Of a stretch of 64,000 nucleotides of DNA, positions 33,948 through 42,892 are shown piece by piece. Origin of the DNA: Burkholderia pyrrocinia (GTDB lineage Bacteria > Pseudomonadota > Gammaproteobacteria > Burkholderiales > Burkholderiaceae). The translations under genes and the position numbers were made by a program. The stretch covers positions 1-64,000 of the forward strand of contig NZ_CP094460.1 of assembly GCF_022809715.1 (NCBI RefSeq), in the 5' to 3' direction. The notes beneath the pieces were generated by a model that was not told the DNA's origin, searched no databases, and saw nothing but the letters and a program-made list of their open reading frames with translations. The first letter of the stretch is position 1. Every line of letters begins with the position of its first letter.

Positions 33948-35474
33948 ATGAAGAACGACCTGAGCCGCCGGCACCGTGTGCTGACGCCCGAAAGCCCGCC
34001 GGTCGAGGCTTTCGACGATCCGATCGCCGCCGTCGGGCGGCTGTCCGCCATTTACGACACGAATACGGGCTTCCTGCGCGACGCATTCGCGCGCTATCGC
34101 CGCCACGAACCGATTATCGAGCATGTGCGCGCGTGCTACCCGTTCGTGCGGATCCGCACCGACGTCAACACGCACGTCGATTCGCGCCGCTCGTACGGTT
34201 TCGTCGCCGGCCCCGGCGTGTTCGAGACGACGGTCACGCGCCCCGATCTCTTCGCGAACTACTATCGCGAGCAACTGCGCCTGCTGTCGAAGAACCACCA
34301 TGTCAAGATCGAGATCGGCGTGTCGTCGCAGCCGATTCCGGTCCATTTCGCGTTTCCGGAAGGCATCCATCTCGAAGGCGAGCTCGACCGCGACCGCCTG
34401 CTCGCGATGCGCGACATCTTCGACACGCCCGACCTGTCGTATCTCGACGACCGCATCGTCAACGGCACGTTCGAGCCGGCGCCGGGCGAGCCGCATCCGC
34501 TTGCGCTGTTCACGGCCGCGCGCGTCGACTTCTCGCTGCACCGGCTGCGTCACTACACGGCGACGTCGCCCACGCATTTCCAGAACTACGTGCTCTACAC
34601 GAACTACCAGTTCTACATCGACGAGTTCGTGAAGCTCGGCCGCACGGTGATGACGGAGAGCGACGATCCCGAGGTGCGCGCGTACCGCAGCCAGTACAGC
34701 TCGTTCGTCGAGCCGGGCGATGTCGTCACGTACAACGCGAACCTCGGCAGCGAGCCGGCCGAGGGCGTCGCGCCGCCGCGCCTGCCGCAGATGCCCGCGT
34801 ATCACCTGAAGCGCGCGGACGGCAGCGGGATCACGATGGTCAACATCGGCGTCGGTCCGTCGAACGCGAAGACGATCACCGATCACATCGCGGTGCTGCG
34901 TCCGCACGCATGGGTGATGCTCGGTCACTGCGCGGGGCTGCGCAACACGCAGCGTCTCGGCGACTACGTGCTCGCGCACGGTTACGTGCGCGAGGATCAC
35001 GTGCTCGACGCCGACCTGCCGCTGTGGGTGCCGATCCCGGCGCTCGCCGAAGTGCAGCTCGCGCTCGAGCGCGCGGTGGCCGACGTCACGCGGCTCGAGG
35101 GCGTCGAACTGAAGCGCGTGATGCGCACGGGCACCGTCGCGAGCGTCGACAACCGCAACTGGGAGCTGCGCGATCATCGCGAGCCCGTGCAGCGGCTGTC
35201 GCAAAGCCGCGCGATCGCGCTCGACATGGAAAGCGCGACGATCGCCGCGAACGGCTTCCGCTTCCGTGTGCCGTACGGCACGCTGCTGTGCGTATCGGAC
35301 AAGCCGCTGCACGGCGAGCTGAAGCTGCCGGGCATGGCCGACACGTTTTATCGCGGGCAGGTCGATCAGCATCTGCAGATCGGCGTGAAGGCGATGGAGA
35401 TCCTGCGCACGAACGGGCTCGACAAGCTGCATAGCCGGAAGCTGCGGAGCTTTGCGGAAGTGGCGTTCCAGTGA
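33948..35474 (+). CDS. amn: AMP nucleosidase
   Basis: A 508-residue AMP nucleosidase, which splits AMP into adenine and ribose 5-phosphate and so tunes adenylate pools. The N-terminal Amn domain (about residues 1-170) includes AVGRLSAIYDTNTGFLRDAF and RSYGFVAGPGVFETTVTRPD. The C-terminal nucleoside-phosphorylase-like domain has NIGVGPSNAKTITDHIAVLR, MLGHCAGLRNTQRLGDYVLA and the base-binding IALDMESATIAANGFRF with the catalytic acid. The ATG at 33948 is preceded by a weak AGGTGATACAA site. Length is close to E. coli Amn (484). It is divergent from the DUF2782 gene. Confidence 0.95.
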   Translation: MKNDLSRRHRVLTPESPPVEAFDDPIAAVGRLSAIYDTNTGFLRDAFARYRRHEPIIEHVRACYPFVRIRTDVNTHVDSRRSYGFVAGPGVFETTVTRPDLFANYYREQLRLLSKNHHVKIEIGVSSQPIPVHFAFPEGIHLEGELDRDRLLAMRDIFDTPDLSYLDDRIVNGTFEPAPGEPHPLALFTAARVDFSLHRLRHYTATSPTHFQNYVLYTNYQFYIDEFVKLGRTVMTESDDPEVRAYRSQYSSFVEPGDVVTYNANLGSEPAEGVAPPRLPQMPAYHLKRADGSGITMVNIGVGPSNAKTITDHIAVLRPHAWVMLGHCAGLRNTQRLGDYVLAHGYVREDHVLDADLPLWVPIPALAEVQLALERAVADVTRLEGVELKRVMRTGTVASVDNRNWELRDHREPVQRLSQSRAIALDMESATIAANGFRFRVPYGTLLCVSDKPLHGELKLPGMADTFYRGQVDQHLQIGVKAMEILRTNGLDKLHSRKLRSFAEVAFQ

Positions 35475-35667
35475 TGTGAACGCCGGCCCCGGCGGCGGTG
35501 CGCATCGCCATGTGCGACGCGCCTTCTGACGGAGCACATCTGCCTTTGTCGCAAGCGTCCGATGCACCGGCGAATCTGCCGGCAGGTGGAATGCGCGACG
35601 ATCGAGCCTGCCGTTCGCGTTGCCGTTCGAAGGCAGCGATCGCGTGGAATGCGCCGCCGAAAACGAC

Positions 35668-35703
35668 AAGGCCGCCCGGCGCCGAAGCGCGCGGGCGGCC
35701 TTG
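35668..35703. terminator. Hairpin downstream of amn and the small secreted-protein gene
   Basis: AAGGCCGCCCG (35668-35678) pairs with CGGGCGGCCTT (35692-35702), a strong stem with a 13-base loop between two convergent genes. The minus-strand side is followed by GTCGTTTT, a short T-rich tract, so it probably serves the gene at 35731. Confidence 0.65.
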
Positions 35704-35730
35704 CGTATCGAGCGGGCCGTGCGGTGTTGC

Positions 35731-36021
35731 TCAGCACTCACCCTTCTTCGCGTGTCCCGGCGGGCAGTGGTAGCCGCGGCGATCGTCGTAACCATGATGA
35801 CGTTCCCACTCGCGGCGTTCCCAGTAACGGCGGCCGTCCCAGTAGCGGTCGCCATGCCAGCCGATGATGACCGCGGGCGCCGGAGCGACCACGACGGGCG
35901 CAGGCGCGACGATGACCGGCGCGGGCGTGCCGATGTTGACGTCGACGTTGACGGCATGAGCGAGGCCGGACAGCGAAAGGCCGAGGCCGGCAAAGGCGAG
36001 GGCGATCAGCGAGCGTTGCAT
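35731..36021 (-). CDS. Small secreted protein with Ala-Pro-Val repeats
   Basis: A 96-residue protein not assigned to a named family. It has a clear signal peptide (MQRSLIALAFAGLGLSLSGL, cleavage near AHA-VNV). A repeated stretch follows, with APAPVIV, APAPVVV and APAPAVI in tandem, then a tail rich in Trp, Arg, Tyr and His (WDGRRYWERREWERHH) ending in CPPGHAKKGEC. Proteins of this style are common in the Burkholderia periplasm or outer envelope. The paired cysteines near the end could form a disulfide and the histidines could bind metal. Start ATG at 36021; it is convergent with amn. Confidence 0.75.
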   Translation of the reverse strand: MQRSLIALAFAGLGLSLSGLAHAVNVDVNIGTPAPVIVAPAPVVVAPAPAVIIGWHGDRYWDGRRYWERREWERHHGYDDRRGYHCPPGHAKKGEC

Positions 36022-36412
36022 GTTGTGTTCCGTGAGGTCGTTATGAATAGGCCGGCGCGACGCGATGGAAGCGAGGGGGGATCGTTCCACCGGGGGAACG
36101 CCGCGCCGACACAATGCAGTGTGCTGGCACGCGACGGAAAAGGCGAGGCCTGTTTGTTACCGCGGGTTGGCGGCTCGCAGGCGCGGGATGCGGGCATTGG
36201 GCCGCACATTTGACAATGGCGGGCCGCGGGTGCGGGCGATCACGCCGCATCGCGCAGCACCGACCGCGCGAATTTGACATTCGACGGCGCGCGGCCGCGA
36301 AGCGGGATTAACAGCGCGTTACAAAGTAGCGCGCGGCAGGTGGCCTGATCGCCATGCCTGCCGCGCGGGAAGCGGTACGCCGGCCGTCGGGCCGGCGGTC
36401 GTCACGGACTGG
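36022..36412. other. Noncoding gap
   Basis: These 391 bases lie between two minus-strand genes. Short open frames here give no credible protein. The part next to 36021 probably holds the promoter of the small secreted-protein gene. A GC-rich hairpin at about 36383-36403 lies just downstream of the LOG-family gene and may end its transcript, though it lacks a T-run. Confidence 0.4.
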
Positions 36413-37171
36413 TTACAGATAGAACATGCGGTCTTCTTCGGGCCGCGGTGGTTGCCCTTCCGAACCTTCGCCTTCTTCCTCGCCGCTATCCTCGTAGAAC
36501 GCGAGCACTGCGTCGAGCACCTGGTCGGGATCGTCGATCACCTGCATCAGATCCATGTCTTCCGGATTGATGAGGCCCATCGGAATCAGCTGGTCGCGGA
36601 ACCACTGCAGCAAGCCCTGCCAGAACGTGCTGCCGACGAGGATGATCGGCACGAGGCGCGACTTCTTCGTCTGGATCAGCGTGAGCACTTCGGACAGTTC
36701 ATCGAGCGTGCCGAAACCGCCCGGCATCACGATCACCGCATCCGAATTCTTCACGAACGTGACCTTGCGCGTGAAGAAGTGGCGGAAGCGCAGCGAGATG
36801 TCCTGGTAGTGGTTGCCGGCTTGCTCGTGCGGCAGCTCGATGTTCAGGCCGACTGACGGCGCCTTGCCGGCGTGCGCGCCCTTGTTCGCGGCTTCCATGA
36901 TGCCGGGGCCGCCGCCGGAGATCACGGCGAAGCCGGCGTCGGACAGCTTGCGCGCGATCTGCGCGGCCAGCTTGTAGTGCGGCGTGTCGGGTTTGAGACG
37001 GGCAGAACCGTAGATGCTGACAGCCGGGCGGATCTCCGACAGGTACTCGGTCGCCTCGATAAACTCTGCCATAATCGTGAACATCTGCCACGATGCGCGG
37101 GCCTTCTTGGCCGTCGCGCGTTCTTGATCTGCGAGCGAACGCAGACTCGGAATCACTTTTCTCTTGTTCAT
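36413..37171 (-). CDS. LOG-family nucleoside 5'-monophosphate phosphoribohydrolase
   Basis: A 252-residue LOG (lysine decarboxylase-like, TIGR00730) protein. These enzymes release the base from cytokinin-like or ordinary nucleoside monophosphates. The nucleotide-binding motif GGGPGIMEAAN and the signature PGGFGTLDE are both intact, as are RKVTFVKNSDAVIVMPGGFG and the N-terminal SIYGSARLKP. A C-terminal acidic tail (EDSGEEEGEGSEGQPPRPEE) is not part of the fold. The start codon at 37171 is only one base away from the divergent polA start, so its promoter must lie within polA. Confidence 0.88.
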   Translation of the reverse strand: MNKRKVIPSLRSLADQERATAKKARASWQMFTIMAEFIEATEYLSEIRPAVSIYGSARLKPDTPHYKLAAQIARKLSDAGFAVISGGGPGIMEAANKGAHAGKAPSVGLNIELPHEQAGNHYQDISLRFRHFFTRKVTFVKNSDAVIVMPGGFGTLDELSEVLTLIQTKKSRLVPIILVGSTFWQGLLQWFRDQLIPMGLINPEDMDLMQVIDDPDQVLDAVLAFYEDSGEEEGEGSEGQPPRPEEDRMFYL

Positions 37172-37172
37172 A

Positions 37173-39926
37173 ATGCCTGAAGAACGAAATCTGGAAGGTA
37201 AGACCCTGCTATTGGTTGACGGTTCGAGCTATCTGTATCGGGCTTACCATGCGATGCCTGATTTGCGTGGCCCTGGCGGGGAGCCGACCGGAGCGCTCTA
37301 CGGAATCATCAACATGCTGCGCCGTATGCGCAAGGAAGTCAGTGCAGAGTATAGCGCTTGCGTGTTCGATGCAAAGGGCAAGACGTTTCGCGACGACCTT
37401 TATGCCGACTATAAGGCAAACCGCCCGTCGATGCCGCCCGACCTCGCATTGCAGGTCGAACCGATCCACGGCGCGGTGCGTGCGCTCGGCTGGCCGCTGC
37501 TGATGGTCGAAGGCGTCGAGGCCGACGACGTGATCGGCACGCTCGCGCGCGAAGCCGAACGGCACGGGATGAACGTGATCGTGTCGACGGGCGACAAGGA
37601 TCTCGCGCAGCTCGTGACCGACCACGTCACGCTCGTCAACACGATGACCAACGAGACGCTCGACCGCGACGGCGTGATCGCGAAGTTCGGCGTGCCGCCC
37701 GAGCGGATCATCGACTACCTGGCATTGATCGGCGACACCGTCGACAACGTGCCGGGCGTCGAGAAGTGCGGGCCGAAGACGGCCGTGAAATGGCTGTCGC
37801 AATACGACAGCCTCGACGGCGTCATCGCGCATGCGGGCGACATCAAGGGCGTGGTCGGCGACAACCTGCGCCGCGCGCTCGACTTCCTGCCGCTCGGCCG
37901 GACGCTCGTGACGGTCGACACGGCCTGCGATCTCGCACCGCATCTCGAATCGATCGAAGCGTCGCTGAAGACCGACGGCGAGGCGCGCGATCTGCTGCGC
38001 GACATCTTCGCGCGCTACGGCTTCAAGACGTGGCTGCGCGAAGTCGACAGCGCACCCGCGGAAGGCGGCGACGCCGATGCGCCGGACGGCGAGCCGGCAC
38101 CGGTGGTGGCGGCCGACATCGTTCGCGAATACGACACGATCCAGACCTGGGAGCAGTTCGACGCGTGGTTCGCGAAGATCGACGCGGCCGCGCTGACCGC
38201 GTTCGACACCGAGACGACCGCGCTCGACCCGATGCTCGCGCGGCTCGTCGGCCTGTCGTTCTCGGTGGAGCCGGGCAAGGCCGCGTACCTGCCGGTCGCG
38301 CACCGCGGCCCCGACATGCCCGAACAGCTTCCGATCGACGAAGTGCTCGCACGCCTGAAGCCGTGGCTCGAATCGGCCGATCGCAAGAAGGTCGGCCAGC
38401 ACCTGAAGTACGACGCGCAGGTGCTCGCGAACTACGACATCGCGCTGAACGGCATCGAGCACGACACGCTGCTCGAATCGTACGTGGTCGAATCGCATCG
38501 CACGCACGACATGGACAGCCTCGCGCTGCGTCATCTGGGCGTCAAGACGATCAAGTACGAAGACGTGGCCGGCAAGGGCACGAAGCAGATTGGTTTCGAC
38601 GAAGTAGCGCTCGCGCAGGCCGCCGAATACGCGGCCGAGGATGCCGACATCACGCTGCAGCTTCATCACGCGCTGTATCCGCAGGTCGCGCGCGAACCGG
38701 GCCTCGAGCGCGTGTACCGCGAGATCGAGATGCCCGTATCGCTCGTGCTGCGCAAGATGGAACGCACGGGCGTGCTGATCGACGACGCGCTCCTGCACGC
38801 GCAGAGCACCGAAATCGCAACGCGCCTGATCGAGCTCGAAGCGCAGGCGTACGAACTGGCGGGCGGCGAATTCAATCTTGGCTCACCTAAGCAGATCGGG
38901 CAGATCTTCTTCGAGAAGCTGCAGTTGCCGGTCGTGAAGAAGACGCCGAGCGGCGCGCCGTCGACCGACGAAGAGGTGCTGCAGAAGCTCGCCGAGGATT
39001 ACCCGCTGCCGAAGCTGCTGCTCGAGCATCGCGGGCTGTCGAAGCTGAAGTCGACCTATACCGACAAGCTGCCGCGCATGGTGAACCCCGCAACGGGCCG
39101 CGTGCACACGAACTATGCGCAGGCCGTCGCGGTAACGGGCCGTCTCGCATCGAACGATCCGAATCTTCAGAACATTCCGGTGCGCACGGCCGAAGGCCGG
39201 CGGATCCGCGAGGCGTTCATCGCATCGCCGGGCCACCGGATCGTGTCGGCCGACTATTCGCAGATCGAACTGCGGATCATGGCGCACATCTCGGGCGACG
39301 CGTCGCTGCTGCGCGCGTTCTCGCAGGGCGAGGACATCCACCGCGCGACGGCCGCCGAGGTGTTCGGCGTGACGCCGCTGGAGGTCAATTCCGACCAGCG
39401 CCGGATCGCGAAGGTGATCAACTTCGGGCTGATCTACGGGATGAGCGCGTTCGGGCTCGCGTCGAACCTCGGCATCACGCGCGACGCGGCGAAGCTCTAT
39501 ATCGACCGTTATTTCGCCCGCTATCCGGGTGTTGCGCAGTACATGGAAGAGACGCGCGCGACCGCGAAGGAGAAGGGTTACGTCGAAACCGTTTTCGGTC
39601 GCCGCCTGTGGTTGCCGGAAATCAACGGCGGCAACGGCCCGCGCCGCCAGGCGGCCGAGCGCGCGGCAATCAATGCGCCGATGCAGGGCACCGCGGCCGA
39701 CCTGATCAAGCTGTCGATGATCGCGGTGGACGACTGGCTCACGCGTGACAAGCTTGCATCGCGGATGATCATGCAGGTGCACGATGAACTGGTGCTCGAG
39801 GTGCCCGACGACGAACTGTCGCTCGTGCGCGAGAAACTGCCGGAAATGATGTGCGGCGTCGCGAAGCTGAAGGTGCCGCTCGTCGCCGAAGTGGGCGCCG
39901 GCGCGAACTGGGAAGAGGCACACTGA
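37173..39926 (+). CDS. polA: DNA polymerase I
   Basis: A 917-residue DNA polymerase I with all three activities. The 5'-3' exonuclease (about residues 1-300) begins LLLVDGSSYLYRAYHA and includes EGVEADDVIGTLA, STGDKDLAQLV and YLALIGDTVDNVPGV. The 3'-5' exonuclease (about 320-500) keeps its acidic motif FDTETTALDP, so proofreading should work. The polymerase (about 520-917) has motif A DYSQIELRIMAH, motif B RRIAKVINFGLIYGMSAFG and motif C QVHDELVLEVP. The ATG at 37173 is used; a TTG three codons earlier lies in the divergent gene. It functions in repair and Okazaki-fragment maturation. The start-to-start spacing with the LOG gene is one base. Confidence 0.97.
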   Translation: MPEERNLEGKTLLLVDGSSYLYRAYHAMPDLRGPGGEPTGALYGIINMLRRMRKEVSAEYSACVFDAKGKTFRDDLYADYKANRPSMPPDLALQVEPIHGAVRALGWPLLMVEGVEADDVIGTLAREAERHGMNVIVSTGDKDLAQLVTDHVTLVNTMTNETLDRDGVIAKFGVPPERIIDYLALIGDTVDNVPGVEKCGPKTAVKWLSQYDSLDGVIAHAGDIKGVVGDNLRRALDFLPLGRTLVTVDTACDLAPHLESIEASLKTDGEARDLLRDIFARYGFKTWLREVDSAPAEGGDADAPDGEPAPVVAADIVREYDTIQTWEQFDAWFAKIDAAALTAFDTETTALDPMLARLVGLSFSVEPGKAAYLPVAHRGPDMPEQLPIDEVLARLKPWLESADRKKVGQHLKYDAQVLANYDIALNGIEHDTLLESYVVESHRTHDMDSLALRHLGVKTIKYEDVAGKGTKQIGFDEVALAQAAEYAAEDADITLQLHHALYPQVAREPGLERVYREIEMPVSLVLRKMERTGVLIDDALLHAQSTEIATRLIELEAQAYELAGGEFNLGSPKQIGQIFFEKLQLPVVKKTPSGAPSTDEEVLQKLAEDYPLPKLLLEHRGLSKLKSTYTDKLPRMVNPATGRVHTNYAQAVAVTGRLASNDPNLQNIPVRTAEGRRIREAFIASPGHRIVSADYSQIELRIMAHISGDASLLRAFSQGEDIHRATAAEVFGVTPLEVNSDQRRIAKVINFGLIYGMSAFGLASNLGITRDAAKLYIDRYFARYPGVAQYMEETRATAKEKGYVETVFGRRLWLPEINGGNGPRRQAAERAAINAPMQGTAADLIKLSMIAVDDWLTRDKLASRMIMQVHDELVLEVPDDELSLVREKLPEMMCGVAKLKVPLVAEVGAGANWEEAH

Positions 39927-40203
39927 CGCACCGCTGCGCGGTTCCCGATTCCTGCGGCATATTGTTGCAGGGATGCTGAATATCGAGATGGTTTGCTTGT
40001 GGTCAACGCGCAAGCTCCCGGACAATGCATGTCAGTCATGCCATTGACGCGGGGCGGCGCGCCCCGCGTTCCGGGCCGGCGTATCGAAGTGCTTCGAACT
40101 GCACATCGATGATGTCCGAACCGGTTAATCCACCGGGCGGCGCGAATGCATCGCGTTCGCTTCGTCCGGCGGCAGCAGTTTCGAATCGCAAAGGGGGAAT
40201 CGG

Positions 40204-41538
40204 ATGCATCGGATCATCATCGTAGGCGGAGGCGCGGGCGGCCTGGAACTGGCGACGCGGCTCGGCGACCGTTACGGCGCGCGCGGCAATCGTCCCGCGC
40301 GTGCGCTCGTCACGCTCGTCGACCGCAATCCGACGCACATCTGGAAACCGTTGCTGCACGAGGTTGCGGCCGGCAGCATGGACCCGTTCACGCAGGAGCT
40401 CGAATATGCGGCGCAGGCGCGCTGGCACGGCTTCGAGTTCCAGCAGGGCGGACTGACCGGGCTTGACCGCGCGGCGAAGCGCATCACGCTGTCGCCCATC
40501 AACGACAGCGACGGCGCGGAACTGCTGCCGGAGCGCGAGCTGGAATACGACACGCTGGTGATCGCGATCGGCAGCACGACCCACTTCTTCGGCGTGCAGG
40601 GCGCGCCGGAAAACGCGATCGCGCTCGATACGGTTGGCGAGGCCGAGCGCTTCCGCAAGCGGCTGATCGCCGCGTGCATGCGTGCCGAGCACCAGGCACC
40701 GGCGCCGACCGCGCCCGGCGATGCGGCCGAACCGCGCATCCAGGTCGTGATCGTCGGCGGCGGCGCGACGGGCGTCGAGTTGTCCGCGGAGCTGCGCAAC
40801 ACGGCGCAGGTGCTGTCCGCGTATGGGCTGCACAAGCTCGACCCGCGCCACGACGTCGGCATCGTGCTGATCGAATCGGGGCCGCGGATTCTGCCGGCGC
40901 TGCAGGAGCGCGTGTCGACGGCGACGGCCGAACTGCTCGAAAAGCTCGGCGTGCGGCTGATGCTCAGCGAGCGCGTGACCGAGGTCGCGCCGGGGCTCGT
41001 GCATACCGCGAGCGGCAAGGCGGTGCGCGCGGACCTGACGGTCTGGGCGGCCGGCATCAAGGCGCCGTCCGTGCTCTCGCATCTCGACGGCCTCCAGGTC
41101 AACAAGCTCGGCCAGCTCGACGTGCGTCGCACGCTGCAGACCTTCACCGACGACAACGTGTTCGCGCTCGGCGATTGTGCGGCATGCGCGTGGCCCGGCA
41201 ACGAACGCAACGTGCCGCCGCGCGCGCAGGCCGCGCACCAGCAGGCGAGCTTCCTGCTGAAGGCGATCGGCTGCCGGCTCGAAGGGCGTCCGCTGCCCGA
41301 ATTCACGTATCGCGATTTCGGTTCGCTCGTGTCGCTCGGTCATTTCAGCGCGGTCGGCAACCTGATGGGCGGGCTGATCGGCGGCAACATGCTGATCGAA
41401 GGGCTGTTTGCGCGCTTCATGTACATGTCGCTGTACCGGCTGCACATCGCGGCGCTGCACGGTTATCCGCGGATGATGCTCGACACGGTCGCGCACTGGC
41501 TGCGGCGCACGACGTTGCCGCGCGTCAAGCTGCACTGA
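40204..41538 (+). CDS. ndh: Type II NADH dehydrogenase-like flavoprotein
   Basis: A 444-residue NAD(P)/FAD pyridine nucleotide-disulfide oxidoreductase of the NDH-2 type, a non-proton-pumping NADH:quinone oxidoreductase of the inner face of the membrane. The FAD Rossmann motif is IIIVGGGAGGLELATRLG and the NADH motif is VVIVGGGATGVELSAELRN. The second FAD site is DDNVFALGDCAACAWPG, followed by PPRAQAAHQQASFLLKAI. The C-terminal part (LIGGNMLIEGLFARFMYMSL) is amphipathic and probably anchors the enzyme. The start is the ATG at 40204 after AAAGGGGGAATCGG. No operon partner. Confidence 0.88.
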   Translation: MHRIIIVGGGAGGLELATRLGDRYGARGNRPARALVTLVDRNPTHIWKPLLHEVAAGSMDPFTQELEYAAQARWHGFEFQQGGLTGLDRAAKRITLSPINDSDGAELLPERELEYDTLVIAIGSTTHFFGVQGAPENAIALDTVGEAERFRKRLIAACMRAEHQAPAPTAPGDAAEPRIQVVIVGGGATGVELSAELRNTAQVLSAYGLHKLDPRHDVGIVLIESGPRILPALQERVSTATAELLEKLGVRLMLSERVTEVAPGLVHTASGKAVRADLTVWAAGIKAPSVLSHLDGLQVNKLGQLDVRRTLQTFTDDNVFALGDCAACAWPGNERNVPPRAQAAHQQASFLLKAIGCRLEGRPLPEFTYRDFGSLVSLGHFSAVGNLMGGLIGGNMLIEGLFARFMYMSLYRLHIAALHGYPRMMLDTVAHWLRRTTLPRVKLH

Positions 41539-41958
41539 CGCCGCGCGTTCGCGCGGGGAGCGGGCGGGGAGTGCGTACGTCGTGCGTGTTCTCCGCCCGT
41601 CGTGTTTGCGGGCAGCGAGGCGGCTGCGGGTGTTCTGCCGGGCGATGTCGTCCACGTTTTTTTTCAATCCGCAAGCATCCGGTCGCGCAACGGCGATCGA
41701 TAGATGCGGGCCGCACCGCGATTCGGCGGGGCCGTCAGCGGGCTTCGACGCCACGACTGATGCGCTCGAATCGATGGGTCGTAATCGAGTCTTACACATC
41801 TGACAGTTGACGCGACAACGGATTATTGGGCATCTTGTCCGGGTTTCCGTTTGCGGCGGGGTGCCAACCGCCGCGACATCCGCGCCGTGCGCCGGCGCGA
41901 TGCCCCGTCATGCCGCATCCACGATTGTGACGGCGGCGCCCTATCGAGGAGTGCATTC
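41539..41958. other. Noncoding gap
   Basis: These 420 bases between ndh and the dienelactone hydrolase gene have no credible gene. The frame of the downstream gene is open back to 41851, but that part is arginine-rich and lacks family sequence. A less GC-rich stretch at about 41780-41840 is the likely promoter region of the hydrolase gene. A run of eight T at 41653-41660 is present without an obvious hairpin. Confidence 0.4.
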
Positions 41959-42834
41959 ATGTTGAAACCCGAAGTCGACAGCCTGGTCCCCCACGTCCCG
42001 TTTTCGCGCCGCAAGTTCATGCAGGCCGCGCTGGGCGGCACCTTCGCGGCGGCCGTGCTGCCCGTTTCGGCGCAGACGGTCACGACCGACAGCGCCGGGC
42101 TGGACGTCGACACCGTCGAGATCCGCTCCGGCGACGCGAGCGTGCCGGCCTATCGCGCGCAGCCGGCCGGCAAGACGAACCTGCCGGTCATCATTGTGAT
42201 CCACGAGATCTTCGGTGTGCACGCGCATATCGCCGACGTCTGCCGCCGCTTCGCGAAGCTCGGCTACCTCGCGATCGCGCCCGACCTGTTCGCGCGACAG
42301 GGCAACGCGGCGAAGTATCCGACGATGAAGGATCTTTTCGACAACATCATCAGCAAGGTGCCGGACCGGCAGGTCACCGAAGATCTCGATGCGACGGCCG
42401 CATGGGCCGGCAAGAACGGCGGCGACCCGGCGCGTCTCGGCGTGACGGGGTTCTGCTGGGGCGGCCGCCAGGCGTGGCTGTATGCCGAGCACAATCCGCA
42501 CGTGCGTGCGGCCGTTGCGTGGTACGGGTTCGTCGAAGGCAAGACCGACGAGATGACGCCGTTCAATCCGGTCGATCATGCGGCGTCGCTGAAGGTGCCC
42601 GTGCTCGGGCTGTATGGCGAAAAGGATGCGAACATCACGCAGGCCTCGCTCGCGGACATGCGCAAGGCGATCCAGACGAGCGACTCGAAGCTCGCGCGCG
42701 AATCGGAGATCGTCGTGTATCCGGATGCCGGCCACGCGTTCTTCGCCGACTACCGGCCAAGCTATGTAAAGGGTGATGCCGAAGACGGCTGGACGCGCGC
42801 GATCGCGTGGTTCCACAAGTACGGCGTGATGTAA
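41959..42834 (+). CDS. Dienelactone hydrolase-family protein with Tat signal
   Basis: A 291-residue alpha/beta hydrolase of the dienelactone hydrolase family. The catalytic triad is Cys166 in GVTGFCWGGRQ, Asp in LGLYGEKDANIT and His in PDAGHAFFADYR. The glutamate that activates the cysteine is in IVIHEIFGVHAHI. The N-terminus has a twin-arginine signal (SRRKFMQAALGGTFAAAV, cleavage near VSAQ), so the protein is exported folded to the periplasm. Such Tat-bearing DLH proteins are widespread in Burkholderia; natural substrate unknown. ATG at 41959 follows CGAGGAGTGCATTC. Confidence 0.88.
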   Translation: MLKPEVDSLVPHVPFSRRKFMQAALGGTFAAAVLPVSAQTVTTDSAGLDVDTVEIRSGDASVPAYRAQPAGKTNLPVIIVIHEIFGVHAHIADVCRRFAKLGYLAIAPDLFARQGNAAKYPTMKDLFDNIISKVPDRQVTEDLDATAAWAGKNGGDPARLGVTGFCWGGRQAWLYAEHNPHVRAAVAWYGFVEGKTDEMTPFNPVDHAASLKVPVLGLYGEKDANITQASLADMRKAIQTSDSKLARESEIVVYPDAGHAFFADYRPSYVKGDAEDGWTRAIAWFHKYGVM

Positions 42835-42841
42835 ACGAAAC

Positions 42842-42863
42842 GCGGCGGCCGAATGGCCGCCGC
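42842..42863. terminator. Hairpin after the dienelactone hydrolase gene
   Basis: GCGGCGGCC and GGCCGCCGC form a perfect 9-base stem with a GAAT loop, 8 bases after the stop codon. The following TTCGCTT is only weakly T-rich. It lies between convergent genes. Confidence 0.5.
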
Positions 42864-42892
42864 TTCGCTTCACCGGTGCGCCGCGCGCCGGA

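Noticed and set aside
33930..35993. A 687-codon minus-strand frame opposite amn
   Set aside because: Antisense shadow of AMP nucleosidase; no motif and no ribosome site.
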